NCBI GenBank assembly: GCA_047974165.1
Contig: JBKECB010000081.1
Coordinates: 1-14,014 of the forward strand
DNA from: Lactovum sp047974165
GTDB taxonomy: Bacteria; Bacillota; Bacilli; Lactobacillales; Streptococcaceae
Length of the DNA stretch: 14,014 bases
Reading direction: 5' to 3'
Of this stretch, positions 1 to 7,290 are shown in pieces. Below the pieces are notes generated by a model. It ran no database searches. It worked only from the letters and a program-made list of their open reading frames with translations, and was not told where the DNA came from. Within the stretch, counting starts at the first letter, position 1. Each line of letters begins with the position of its first letter. Made by a program: the position numbers and the translations under genes.

Positions 1-50
1 CTCAAGTCCTTGACTAGGGCTTAAACTTTTGGTTAAGAGGCAGAAATAGC

Positions 51-93
51 AAAAAAACTTTGATAGAATTAGACTCACTATCAAAGTTCTTTT
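51..93 (-). terminator. Bidirectional intrinsic terminator after valS
   Basis: A perfect 11-bp inverted repeat (AACTTTGATAG at 56-66, CTATCAAAGTT at 78-88) encloses an 11-nt loop. An A-run lies on the left (51-57) and CTTTT on the right, so U-tracts follow the hairpin in both directions. It lies 25 bp past the valS stop and would end that transcript. It could also stop a plus-strand transcript coming from outside the window. Confidence 0.85.
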
Positions 94-118
94 ATAAAGA
101 TATAAAACTAAGTTTTTA

Positions 119-2773
119 TCAATTTTTTAGTTCCTCTAGTCTTAACTTTACACTGTTAAACTTTTCTTGATAATCCAGTAATTTTACTTTTTCTTTTTCT
201 ACAATTTCAGGTTTAGCATTGGCAACAAACTTTTCATTGTTAAGTTTCTTATTAACCAGATCGATTTCTTTCTGCCATTTTTCAAGCTCTTTTTCTAGAC
301 GCACAATCTCTTCTTTGATATTCACAAGTCCTGCAAGAGGCATAAAAATCTCAGCTCCTGTAACTACTGCTGACATCGTCTGCTCCGTTAGGTTAATTTC
401 TTTATCAAGAACAAGATTGGAGGGATTAGCAAATCTTCTAATATAACCTGAAACTGACTTTAAAAATTCCGTTTTCTCTTCTGACTTGATAAAAATCTGA
501 ACCTCTTTTGACAGAGGGGTATTTGCCTCCGCACGGATATTTCTGACTGCAGTAATGAGTTCAATCAAAAGCTTAACATCTTCTGAGGCTTGAGTATCTT
601 CAAAACTCTCATTTTTCACTGGCCAAGCTGCTTCTACGATAGAGCCTTCTGTCACTGGTAATTTCTCAAAAATCTCCTCTGTAAAGAAAGGCATAACAGG
701 GTGTAAGAGACGTAAAACTTGATTTAAAACATAAATAAGAACAGAGGCTGTCACTTCCTTTTCCTCCTCATTCTCAGCAAACATCACTTCTTTTGTCAAC
801 TCCAAATACCAGTTAGCAAACTCATCCCAGATAAAGTTATAGAGCTTATGACCTGAGACACCAAACTCAAACTTATCCATTTGCTCTGTAACTTGAGAGA
901 TTGTATCATTCAAACGAGATAAAATCCAGCGATCCGTAACATTTCCTGCAGTTTTATTTATCACTTTTTCGATATTTTGCTTAACTTTATCAGCAGTAAT
1001 CTCAGCTGAATTCATCAAGATATAGCGACTGACATTCCAGATTTTATTAATAAAGTTCCAGGCGGCATCCATCTTTTCATAGCTAAAGCGAACATCTTGA
1101 CCAGGTGCTGAGCCATTTGATAAAAACCAACGTAGCGCATCAGCTCCATATTTCTCGACCACATCCATCGGATCAATCCCATTTCCTAAAGATTTAGACA
1201 TTTTCCGTCCTGACTCATCTCGGATAAGACCATGAATCAAAACATTTTCAAAAGGACGTTGATCTGTTAACTCTAAGGATTGGAAAATCATACGTGAAAC
1301 CCAGAAGAAGATAATATCATAACCTGTCACTAAAGTTGTGGTTGGAAAATAACGCTTAAAATCTACTGCTTCCTCATCTGGCCATCCCATCGTACTGAAA
1401 GGCCAAAGGGCTGAGCTAAACCAAGTATCCAAAACATCCTCATCTTGTATCCATTCACCAGACATCCCTAACTCTTCAGGAGAATTTTCAGCCACATGTA
1501 TCTCACCTTCAGCATTATACCAAGCTGGGATTTGATGCCCCCACCAAAGCTGACGTGAAATACACCAGTCATGAATGTTTTCCATCCATTGTAAGAAAGT
1601 ATCATTAAAGCGTGTGGGATGGAAATTAACAGCATTTTCTGTTTTTTGATTTTCAATAGAGCGTTTTGACAGCTCATCCATCTTGACAAACCATTGTGTA
1701 GATAAGCGAGGCTCTACCTCAACACCTGTACGTTCAGAGTGACCTACAGCATGCATTATTTTTTCAATCCTTACCAAATTTCCTAACTCTTCAAGCTTTT
1801 GAATAATTGCCTTTCGTGCTTCAAATCTGTCCATACCTACAAAGTTAGCAGCTAAATCATTCATCGTCCCGTCAGGATTCATCACATTGACACGCGGGAG
1901 ATTGTGACGATTTCCAACCTCAAAGTCATTCGGATCATGAGCAGGAGTTATTTTTACCACACCTGTTCCTTTTTCCATATCTGCATGCTCATCTGCAAGA
2001 ATTGGAATTTCCTTATTTATAATCGGGAGAATTACAGTTTTTCCAATCAAATGCTTATAGCGTTCATCTTCAGAATTAACCGCAACAGCCGTATCACCAA
2101 AGAAAGTTTCAGGACGGGTCGTTGCAACTTCTAAACTACCCGAACCATCTGCCAAAGGATATGTAATATGATAAAAAGCACCTTCAACCTCTTGATGAAT
2201 TACTTCGATATCTGACAAGGCAGTCATAGCTTTTGGATCCCAGTTAATGATACGCTCTCCACGATAAATCCAGCCTTTTTCATAAAGAGAAACAAAAGCC
2301 TTACGGACAGCTTTTGACAAACCTTCATCTAATGTAAATCTCTCACGATCATAATCTACAGAAATCCCCATTTTCGCCCATTGCTCATGAATCGTTGATG
2401 CATATTCATCTTTCCACTCCCAAGCTTTTTCTAGAAAGGCTTCACGGCCAATATCATGGCGAGAAATTTCTGACTCCGCAAGTCTTGCTTCAACTTTTGC
2501 CTGTGTTGCAATTCCTGCATGGTCCATTCCTGGTAACCAGAGTGTATCGAAACCCTGCATGCGTTTCTGACGAATAATAATATCTTGTAATGTTGTATCC
2601 CAGGCATGCCCCAGATGAAGTTTTCCTGTCACATTTGGTGGTGGGATAACGATACTGTAAGGTTTAGCTTCTTTATTTCCTGAAGGCTTAAAAACTCCAG
2701 CTTCCAGCCATTTTTCATAACGACCTTGCTCAACTTCTTTAGGATCAAACTTTGTTGAAAGTTCTTTTGTCAT
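119..2773 (-). CDS. valS: Valine--tRNA ligase (ValRS)
   Basis: Cytosolic class I aminoacyl-tRNA synthetase that charges tRNA-Val with valine and edits mischarged threonine. At 884 residues it has normal full bacterial length. The HIGH signature is HLGH at 53-56, inside PPNVTGKLHLGH (45-56). The KMSKS loop is at 524-528. The inserted CP1 editing domain (about 195-340) contains TTRPE at 218-222 and a downstream ITPAHDPNDF motif. The anticodon-binding region follows, and the last 70 or so residues are Lys/Glu-rich, as in the C-terminal coiled-coil arm of the family. The start ATG (2771-2773) has a modest GAGAGA site at 2779-2784. The gene lies behind its own promoter and T-box leader and ends at a strong hairpin terminator, so it can be expressed separately from the upstream genes. 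No truncation or missing motif was seen. Confidence 0.98.
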   Translation of the reverse strand: MTKELSTKFDPKEVEQGRYEKWLEAGVFKPSGNKEAKPYSIVIPPPNVTGKLHLGHAWDTTLQDIIIRQKRMQGFDTLWLPGMDHAGIATQAKVEARLAESEISRHDIGREAFLEKAWEWKDEYASTIHEQWAKMGISVDYDRERFTLDEGLSKAVRKAFVSLYEKGWIYRGERIINWDPKAMTALSDIEVIHQEVEGAFYHITYPLADGSGSLEVATTRPETFFGDTAVAVNSEDERYKHLIGKTVILPIINKEIPILADEHADMEKGTGVVKITPAHDPNDFEVGNRHNLPRVNVMNPDGTMNDLAANFVGMDRFEARKAIIQKLEELGNLVRIEKIMHAVGHSERTGVEVEPRLSTQWFVKMDELSKRSIENQKTENAVNFHPTRFNDTFLQWMENIHDWCISRQLWWGHQIPAWYNAEGEIHVAENSPEELGMSGEWIQDEDVLDTWFSSALWPFSTMGWPDEEAVDFKRYFPTTTLVTGYDIIFFWVSRMIFQSLELTDQRPFENVLIHGLIRDESGRKMSKSLGNGIDPMDVVEKYGADALRWFLSNGSAPGQDVRFSYEKMDAAWNFINKIWNVSRYILMNSAEITADKVKQNIEKVINKTAGNVTDRWILSRLNDTISQVTEQMDKFEFGVSGHKLYNFIWDEFANWYLELTKEVMFAENEEEKEVTASVLIYVLNQVLRLLHPVMPFFTEEIFEKLPVTEGSIVEAAWPVKNESFEDTQASEDVKLLIELITAVRNIRAEANTPLSKEVQIFIKSEEKTEFLKSVSGYIRRFANPSNLVLDKEINLTEQTMSAVVTGAEIFMPLAGLVNIKEEIVRLEKELEKWQKEIDLVNKKLNNEKFVANAKPEIVEKEKVKLLDYQEKFNSVKLRLEELKN

Positions 2774-2816
2774 TTGTTCTCTCTTTCTTTTACTTAAAAA
2801 TTAAAAAATACCTATT

Positions 2817-2982
2817 AAAAACAAACAGGGTGCTTCCGCACGGTACCACCTGATTTCGTATTAATACGCACTTATTTATTTATTTTATTTTTTAAATCAT
2901 GTAACCTTCACAAAGCTTCCTTACTACTTTCCACTTACAGTAGCTCTCTTTAAATTTCACTTTATTACTCCTCATGAAGTTA
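2817..2982 (-). promoter_or_regulatory. T-box leader (tRNA-Val sensing) of valS
   Basis: The minus strand carries the T-box core AGGTGGTACCGTG (2839-2851) with the UGGU tRNA-acceptor bulge at 2845-2848, which matches an ACCA tRNA end. The antiterminator can be drawn as CAGG, a 7-nt bulge UGGUACC, GUGC, a GGAA loop, GCAC, then CCUG. Upstream, stem I closes with UCAUG (2973-2977) against CAUGA (2897-2901). It holds an AGUA motif on the 5' side and GAAG-GUU-A on the 3' side, which makes GUU (2903-2905), a valine codon, the specifier. A small CGTA/TACG hairpin (2857-2868) sits where stem III is expected. A U-rich stretch follows at 2817-2825. Uncharged tRNA-Val should raise valS expression. The family and specifier are well supported, but the terminator side is unclear (see findings). 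Confidence 0.93.
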
Positions 2983-2987
2983 ATTGT

Positions 2988-3016
2988 ATTCTATCATTTA
3001 TCTCAAAATTTCACAA
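2988..3016 (-). promoter_or_regulatory. Sigma-A-type promoter of valS
   Basis: The minus strand has TTGTGA (3011-3016), a 17-bp spacer, and TAGAAT (2988-2993). Initiation would fall near 2981, just before T-box stem I. The -35 box lies 7 bp beyond the stop codon of the small DUF1912 gene. No terminator separates the two, so read-through from the upstream operon into the T-box is also possible. Confidence 0.75.
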
Positions 3017-3022
3017 GTTTTT

Positions 3023-3244
3023 TTATTTCTTTTCAGTAAACTCATGAAAATCTAGACCTTCTCTATAATTTTCAAACTTTGTCTGCAAAAATCTATAAGC
3101 ATCAAGTCGAGATTCATAGCGGATTTCTGCCTCTTTTTCCCCCTCTTCATCTGAGAGTTTCATCGCCTTTTCCATAAGAAGAACTTGTTGATTTACCCAA
3201 TCATTAAAATCAGATAAGAATTTTTTTTCATAATTTTCTGTCAT
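3023..3244 (-). CDS. DUF1912-type small conserved protein
   Basis: A 73-residue acidic, probably cytosolic protein with no membrane segment or signal peptide. The layout FxxDFxxWVNQQVLL, a charged Glu/Lys stretch at about 30-40, then IRYESRLDAYRFLQTKFENY (41-60) resembles the streptococcal DUF1912 family, which from memory is found close to valS. Function is unknown. It looks mostly helical. It is the last gene of the upstream operon: its ATG is 11 bp after the yjbR-like stop, and only a weak purine-rich stretch (AAAGTAAAG) serves as ribosome-binding site. It is slightly shorter than the streptococcal versions I recall (about 80 residues). The family assignment comes from recalled pattern only. 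Coding status is supported by the tight spacing and coherent composition. Confidence 0.72.
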   Translation of the reverse strand: MTENYEKKFLSDFNDWVNQQVLLMEKAMKLSDEEGEKEAEIRYESRLDAYRFLQTKFENYREGLDFHEFTEKK

Positions 3245-3255
3245 TTCTTTACTTT

Positions 3256-3594
3256 CTACTTTGTGAGTTGATAACTTTCTTCAATCAGCTGAAAAATCTC
3301 TTGATCTGACAGGTCTGAATTCATTTGAATATCTGACCAGTATGTTTTATTCATATGCCAAGCAGCAGTGATACTTTCGAAGTCACGACGTAAATTCTCT
3401 GCCTTTTCTGGTTCAAGTTTTACAGATAAAATATATTTTTCCTGACGCTCAGATAAATAAAGGAAAATTTTCTTATTCTTTAAATGTCGAAAAACTAATG
3501 TTGCGACTTTATTTTTTTCCATTTTCACAAAAGGATTATCACTATAAATATTAGATAAACTTCCACAAAAATTTATTAATTCATCTCTTGTCAT
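3256..3594 (-). CDS. MmcQ/YjbR family protein
   Basis: A 112-residue cytosolic protein of the YjbR/MmcQ (CyaY-like fold) family, often called DNA-binding, though its physiological role is not settled. The diagnostic part is the C-terminal half: AWHMNKTYW at 78-86 (family HMNKxHW), then DLSDQEIFQLIEESYQL at 94-110, where the family ends in a helix with Ser-Tyr. The N-terminal MTRDELINFC and the strands around 31-58 fit the same fold. Length is typical. Its ATG overlaps the preceding acetyltransferase stop as ATGA (3591-3594), and a GGAG site (3603-3606) lies 8 nt upstream within that gene, so the two are translationally coupled. No DNA target or partner can be deduced. Confidence 0.85.
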   Translation of the reverse strand: MTRDELINFCGSLSNIYSDNPFVKMEKNKVATLVFRHLKNKKIFLYLSERQEKYILSVKLEPEKAENLRRDFESITAAWHMNKTYWSDIQMNSDLSDQEIFQLIEESYQLTK

Positions 3595-4100
3595 TTATTT
3601 AGCTCCAGTTGGAAAGCCACACGTTCTCCATCTATCCAGACCTTACCACAATAAACAAAGCCTTCTCGTTTGATAACAGACAGCATTGCTTGATTTTGAG
3701 GATGTGTATCAATACGAATATCTCTGATTCCTTTTTCTAAGCAAAGACTAAAAATATTTGAAAACATTGCTGTCATCAACCCCTGTCCACGATACTTCTC
3801 TAAGATAGCAAGACAGTGTATCGCTAGGTAGTCCAAAGACTCATTCGACCAACTGCCCTCTTTAATTTCAGTATAAGCCTTATCCTCTCCTTGAATCAAA
3901 GCTGAAAAAGCGACAATCTCATCATCAATAAAAAAAACATAAGCAACTTCATTTTTTATAAACTCTTCAAGATTTTCTCTTGCAGGATAAAGTCCTTGCC
4001 ACTGTCCTGTCCCACTGGTTGCTAAAGCGGCACGCGCATCATTAATTATTTCTAAACAACATTCAAGATCAGAAAGTCTGGCTCTTCTTAAGTATCTCAT
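3591..4100 (-). CDS. GNAT family N-acetyltransferase
   Basis: A 169-residue cytosolic protein of the GCN5-related acetyltransferase fold, which moves an acetyl group from acetyl-CoA to an amine; the substrate cannot be read from the sequence. The N-terminus (MRYLRRARLSDLECCLEII) is the usual first strand and helix. The acetyl-CoA pyrophosphate loop is RGQGL at 104-108, preceded by the hydrophobic beta-4 strand YLAIHCLAIL (91-100). The segment DTHPQNQAMLSVIKREGFVYCG (131-152) matches the Asn-containing alpha-4 and GF motif of the superfamily. The gene overlaps its neighbours at both ends by 4 nt (ATGA at 4097-4100 and 3591-3594), so it is firmly inside an operon with the B3/B4 and YjbR genes. 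A role tied to tRNA or ribosome maintenance would be inference from context only. Confidence 0.92.
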   Translation of the reverse strand: MRYLRRARLSDLECCLEIINDARAALATSGTGQWQGLYPARENLEEFIKNEVAYVFFIDDEIVAFSALIQGEDKAYTEIKEGSWSNESLDYLAIHCLAILEKYRGQGLMTAMFSNIFSLCLEKGIRDIRIDTHPQNQAMLSVIKREGFVYCGKVWIDGERVAFQLELNK

Positions 4101-4801
4101 AATTTCATCTCTGGATGATTACGATCAATAATTTGAAGTTGACTTGAAAGTCCGAACTCTTGCTTTACTAAGTCAGATAACTCTTGACCAGCCGCAATAA
4201 TCGCTTCTCTTTGCTCAGCAACACAAGATTCAACAATCAAAAAAGCATTTTTTGTTTTTTCTGTCAGCATCGTTCTTTGTCCGTCACGCCAGTTCCAGCC
4301 ACGGCAAACTGCACCTTTATCATCTAGATAAGCGATTTCACCTTCAAGGCAAGGCGAATCCTTATCCTCACCAATAGCGATAAACTCTTCTCCCCCCTTT
4401 GCAAAAGTTAAGCGTAAATCCGAAGCAAAACTGTCCAAATCCTCACCACCTGCAGGTAATCCATATTTCAAACTGATAATATTATAAAGATCTACGAGAG
4501 GGTTAATTGATCTAACTTCATTTCCCTTACTTGCTCGTTTTAGTAAATTTTCAATGGAAGCCCTCGCTCCTTTTTTAGTCTTGAACTTTTGATAAGCTGT
4601 ACGCCAGACCGCAATCGCTGGATTTTCACTAAAAAGAGCTGCTTCTGTAAACTTTTCTGACGCATCATTTGCTAAGCTTAGCTCTTTTTGTATCTCAGCA
4701 CTGGATTCTCCAGAGTTATCAACTCCTTTTACTAAAATAACTGCAAACTGTGCCTCAGGAAATAAATCCCAAAAATCTTCTTTTACAATAAACTTAGGCA
4801 T
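4097..4801 (-). CDS. Stand-alone B3/B4 domain protein (PheT editing-domain-like)
   Basis: A 234-residue cytosolic protein related to the B3/B4 domain of the phenylalanyl-tRNA synthetase beta subunit, which in PheRS hydrolyses Tyr-tRNA-Phe. Free-standing homologues are annotated as PheT-related or B3/B4 tRNA-binding proteins; substrates of most are unknown. Supporting segments are AVWRTAYQKFKTKKGARAS (64-82), SINPLVDLYNIISLKYGLPAGGEDLD (98-123), and the glycine-containing strand region around 135-170 ending in CRGWNWRDGQRT (166-177). The synthetase catalytic and anticodon parts are absent, so it cannot charge tRNA. It has the best ribosome-binding site of the group (AAAGGAG, 4807-4813), which overlaps the preceding stop codon. 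Its position between an rRNA methyltransferase and valS suggests tRNA quality control, but this is inference. Confidence 0.88.
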   Translation of the reverse strand: MPKFIVKEDFWDLFPEAQFAVILVKGVDNSGESSAEIQKELSLANDASEKFTEAALFSENPAIAVWRTAYQKFKTKKGARASIENLLKRASKGNEVRSINPLVDLYNIISLKYGLPAGGEDLDSFASDLRLTFAKGGEEFIAIGEDKDSPCLEGEIAYLDDKGAVCRGWNWRDGQRTMLTEKTKNAFLIVESCVAEQREAIIAAGQELSDLVKQEFGLSSQLQIIDRNHPEMKL

Positions 4802-4806
4802 AAAAA

Positions 4807-4813
4807 CTCCTTT
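4807..4813 (-). promoter_or_regulatory. Strong ribosome-binding site overlapping the rlmD stop
   Basis: On the minus strand the methyltransferase stop TAA (4812-4814) runs directly into AAAGGAG, 5 nt before the ATG at 4801. Ribosomes finishing the first gene would be placed on the next site, which indicates translational coupling. Confidence 0.85.
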
Positions 4814-6176
4814 ATTTCAATTTTTTTCTTAATGATACTACAGCTTCTACTCGAGCAGTATGTGGAAACATATCAACTGACTGAATGTAGTTAACCTCAT
4901 AAGCCTTGGTTAGTGCCACTAAATCTTTTGCTAAGGTTGAAGCATTACAGCTAACATATACTAAACGCTCAGGTTGATATTTAACCAATGTTTTCAATAA
5001 TTCTTGATCAAGACCAGTTCTTGCTGGGTCAACAATCACAACAGAAGGCTTATGTCCTGATTTATACATATTTGTAATGACCTTTTCAGCACGACCTACC
5101 TCATAGTGACAGTTTTTAAAACCTAGTCTAGCCGCATTTTCACGTGCATCTGCAACGGACTCCGGCACAATATCCATCCCATGCACCGACTTTACCTTCT
5201 TAGCTAAAGCAAATCCAATCGTTCCGACACCACAGTAAGCATCAATCACACGATCATCACGTTTTGGCTTAACTGCCTTAACTACCTCGGAGTAAAGTAC
5301 TTCAGCCTGCTTGGTATTTAGCTGGAAGAAAGCACGCGGACTTAACTCAAAATCATAGTTTAAAAGACCTTCACGAATTCGTTCTTGCCCCCAAGCAATA
5401 ACTGTCTGATTACCATAGACTTCGCTTGATTTCTTCTCATGCAAATTTGTTGCGACTGTTACAATTTCTGGAAACTTTTCTGTTAATTGACGAATCAAGC
5501 GATCAAAATTTTGCTTAATAGAGCTGATTAAAATAATCTGAACCTCACCCGTCAGATGACTTCGACGAATTACCATTGTTTTTATTCCACGTTGTTTTCT
5601 TTCATCATCCACAGGAATTTTATACTTCACAAGTAATTGGCAAATTTCATTTGCTATTTTTTGAGTCAATTCTTCTTGGACAATACAATCTGTCAAACTT
5701 ACTAAATGATGCGAATTCTCTTGATAAAGTCCTGCAATAACTTGACCATTTCTTAGCTGACGAATCTGATAAGTAAGTTTATTACGATAAGCTCGCCAAT
5801 CTTCCATACCTAAAGTTGGTCGAATCTCATAATCATTATAATTTTGAGGACGATATTTATTAAAAGCCTGTCTTAGTAAATCCACCTTATACTTTAACTG
5901 CTCTGCATAGTCAAGATGCATAATATGAGAGGAAGATAACTCTGAAAAAGACTTATCCACTGCTTTGACACGATGCTTTGATTTTTTTAAGATTTTTAAA
6001 AGCTTTGCACGTGAAAAGTTCTTTTGATTTTCTACAATCTCAACTTCAACCAACTCCTCTGGGAGAGCGTAAGAAATAAAAATCAAACGTTTTTTATAAT
6101 ATGCAATCCCCTCTCCATTAATCCCGAGACGGACAATCTCTAGGCGAAGTTTCTCGCCAATACGTAAATTTATCAT
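4812..6176 (-). CDS. rlmD: 23S rRNA (uracil-5-)-methyltransferase, RlmD/RlmCD type
   Basis: A 454-residue SAM-dependent enzyme of the TrmA/RumA family that makes 5-methyluridine in 23S rRNA. Firmicutes often use one dual enzyme (RlmCD) for positions 747 and 1939, so the exact target is open. Residues about 5-60 form the N-terminal TRAM RNA-binding domain. The catalytic domain has the SAM motif DAYCGVGTIGF (312-322), DPARTG (383-388, usually DPPR), the nucleophile Cys410 in SCNAST, and Glu444 in the final MFPHTARVE motif. The Fe-S cluster ligands usual between TRAM and catalytic domain are absent: at 70-97 there is no cysteine, although the following HLDYAEQLKYK is conserved. The first cysteine is Cys164. 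It is first in its operon. The -10 box ends 5 nt before this ATG, with no Shine-Dalgarno. Confidence 0.93.
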   Translation of the reverse strand: MINLRIGEKLRLEIVRLGINGEGIAYYKKRLIFISYALPEELVEVEIVENQKNFSRAKLLKILKKSKHRVKAVDKSFSELSSSHIMHLDYAEQLKYKVDLLRQAFNKYRPQNYNDYEIRPTLGMEDWRAYRNKLTYQIRQLRNGQVIAGLYQENSHHLVSLTDCIVQEELTQKIANEICQLLVKYKIPVDDERKQRGIKTMVIRRSHLTGEVQIILISSIKQNFDRLIRQLTEKFPEIVTVATNLHEKKSSEVYGNQTVIAWGQERIREGLLNYDFELSPRAFFQLNTKQAEVLYSEVVKAVKPKRDDRVIDAYCGVGTIGFALAKKVKSVHGMDIVPESVADARENAARLGFKNCHYEVGRAEKVITNMYKSGHKPSVVIVDPARTGLDQELLKTLVKYQPERLVYVSCNASTLAKDLVALTKAYEVNYIQSVDMFPHTARVEAVVSLRKKLK

Positions 6177-6181
6177 AACTT

Positions 6182-6213
6182 ATTATACACTATCTCTTAA
6201 GATTTAATCTATT
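6182..6213 (-). promoter_or_regulatory. Promoter of the rlmD operon, possibly leaderless
   Basis: A consensus TATAAT -10 box lies at 6182-6187 on the minus strand, 5 nt before the rlmD ATG (6176). The -35 region has no good TTGACA match; instead it carries AATAGATTAAAT (6202-6213), identical to an element at the same place before yfmF (14003-14014). The inner part AGATT-T-AATCT (6200-6210) is a perfect palindrome. No ribosome-binding site fits between box and ATG. Confidence 0.7.
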
Positions 6214-6236
6214 CCTAGCAAAAAAAATAGAAAAAA

Positions 6237-6245
6237 TGCTAAAAT
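6237..6245 (+). promoter_or_regulatory. Extended -10 promoter of dus, possibly leaderless
   Basis: TGC-TAAAAT (6237-6245) is an extended -10 element (TGn plus 5 of 6 consensus bases). The dus ATG follows after 7 nt, which is where transcription should begin. The -35 position (about 6217-6222) is poor, as is common with extended -10 promoters. No Shine-Dalgarno is present in the A-rich upstream sequence. Confidence 0.6.
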
Positions 6246-6252
6246 AGCTCTT

Positions 6253-7254
6253 ATGACAATTAACACAAATTACACGGGTAATTATAAAATTGGTAATGTA
6301 ACCATCAACAATCGCATTGTACTTGCGCCAATGGCTGGCATTACAAATAAGGCTTTTTTAACAACTGCAAAAGAGTTCGGAGCAGGCTTGGTCGTCTCTG
6401 AAATGATTTCTGATAAAGGGATTGAGTTTCGAAATAAAAAGACCTTAGACATGCTAGACTTTAACGGTGTCCCTCACCCTTTATCAATCCAAATTTTTGG
6501 TTCTGAAATTGAAAGTTTAGCAGAAGCTGCAAAGTTTGTAGAAGAAAATACAACTGCTGATATTATCGACATTAACATGGGATGCCCTGTACCAAAAGTA
6601 ACTAAAAATGATGCCGGAAGTCGCCTACTTCTTGATCCAGATAAAGTTTACACTCTCGTTAAAGCTGTCAGCTCCTCTGTCAATCTTCCAGTTACTGTTA
6701 AAATCCGTCTAGGTTGGGATAAAGAGCACATTCTTTGTGTAGAAAATGCAAAAGCAATCGAAGCTGCAGGTGCTGGTGCTGTCTCCATGCATACTCGAAC
6801 ACGTGCTCAGCAATATACTGGAAATGCACAAGAAAACTGGCAGTGGTTGAGAAAGATTGCAGAACAAATTAATATCCCACTCATTGGAAATGGAGACATC
6901 AAAAGTCCTGAAGATGCCAAGAAAATGATTGATGAAACAGGAGTGACAGCAGTCATGATTGGACGAGCAGCTCTAGGAAATCCTTGGATTTTAAAGAGAA
7001 CCACACATTACTTTGAAACAGGTGAATTAATTACTGAGCCAACAACAGAAGAAAAGATAGAAACTGCAAAACTTCATCTTGAACGCTTAGTTCAATTACA
7101 TGGAAAAAAATTAGCCACTTTAGAATTTCGATCACAGGCTTCTTACTATCTAAAAGGAGCAAAAGGAGCTTCAAAAGTAAAAGTTGCCATTAATCAAGCA
7201 AATTCTCCTGAAGAAGTTTTTGATATTTTTAACAATTATATTCTAGATATATAA
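6253..7254 (+). CDS. dusB: tRNA-dihydrouridine synthase (DusB type)
   Basis: A 333-residue FMN enzyme that reduces uridines in the D-loop of tRNA to dihydrouridine, using NADPH. It has the full TIM-barrel pattern: APMAG at 25-29, the catalytic cysteine Cys111 in NMGCPVPKV (108-116), Lys150 and His180 of the FMN/substrate site, the phosphate-binding IGNGDI (211-216), and IGRAALGNPWI (236-246). The C-terminal helical domain follows. The layout is DusB-like. It is the only plus-strand gene here, divergent from the rlmD operon and convergent with the yitT genes. The ATG at 6253 is needed to keep the first strand before APMAG, and no other in-frame start fits, yet it has no ribosome-binding site. 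Which tRNA position it modifies is not shown by the sequence. Confidence 0.96.
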   Translation: MTINTNYTGNYKIGNVTINNRIVLAPMAGITNKAFLTTAKEFGAGLVVSEMISDKGIEFRNKKTLDMLDFNGVPHPLSIQIFGSEIESLAEAAKFVEENTTADIIDINMGCPVPKVTKNDAGSRLLLDPDKVYTLVKAVSSSVNLPVTVKIRLGWDKEHILCVENAKAIEAAGAGAVSMHTRTRAQQYTGNAQENWQWLRKIAEQINIPLIGNGDIKSPEDAKKMIDETGVTAVMIGRAALGNPWILKRTTHYFETGELITEPTTEEKIETAKLHLERLVQLHGKKLATLEFRSQASYYLKGAKGASKVKVAINQANSPEEVFDIFNNYILDI

Positions 7255-7258
7255 GAAA

Positions 7259-7286
7259 AACTAGCTCTAAGGCTAGTTATTTTTTT
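7259..7286 (+). terminator. Bidirectional terminator between dus and the yitT operon
   Basis: AACTAGC (7259-7265) pairs with GCTAGTT (7272-7278) around a 6-nt loop. It is followed by ATTTTTTT on the plus strand. The A-rich 5' flank gives TTTTTCTTAT on the minus strand. It lies between the two converging stop codons (7254 and 7291) and should serve both transcripts. Confidence 0.85.
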
Positions 7287-7290
7287 ACAA

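Noticed and set aside
1..24. Possible 3' end of a plus-strand gene (frame 1 ends in TAA at 22-24)
   Set aside because: Only seven codons are visible. The bidirectional terminator fits a converging gene, but the evidence is too thin to call one.
2..37. Small inverted repeats TCAAG/CTTGA and CTTAA/TTAAG near the left edge
   Set aside because: Stems of only 5 bp, one with a 2-nt loop, and no U-tract; likely chance in AT-rich DNA.
219..2577. Plus-strand ORFs of 60-76 codons opposite valS (219-446, 1904-2134, 2395-2577) and a minus-strand ORF at 1468-1689
   Set aside because: All lie inside valS in other frames, with no ribosome-binding sites or recognisable protein features.
2892..2975. 27-codon minus-strand ORF within the valS leader
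   Set aside because: It lies wholly in T-box stem I, has no ribosome-binding site, and its sequence is explained by RNA structure.
6807..7004. Minus-strand ORF opposite dusB
   Set aside because: Antisense shadow of a well-conserved enzyme; no start signals.
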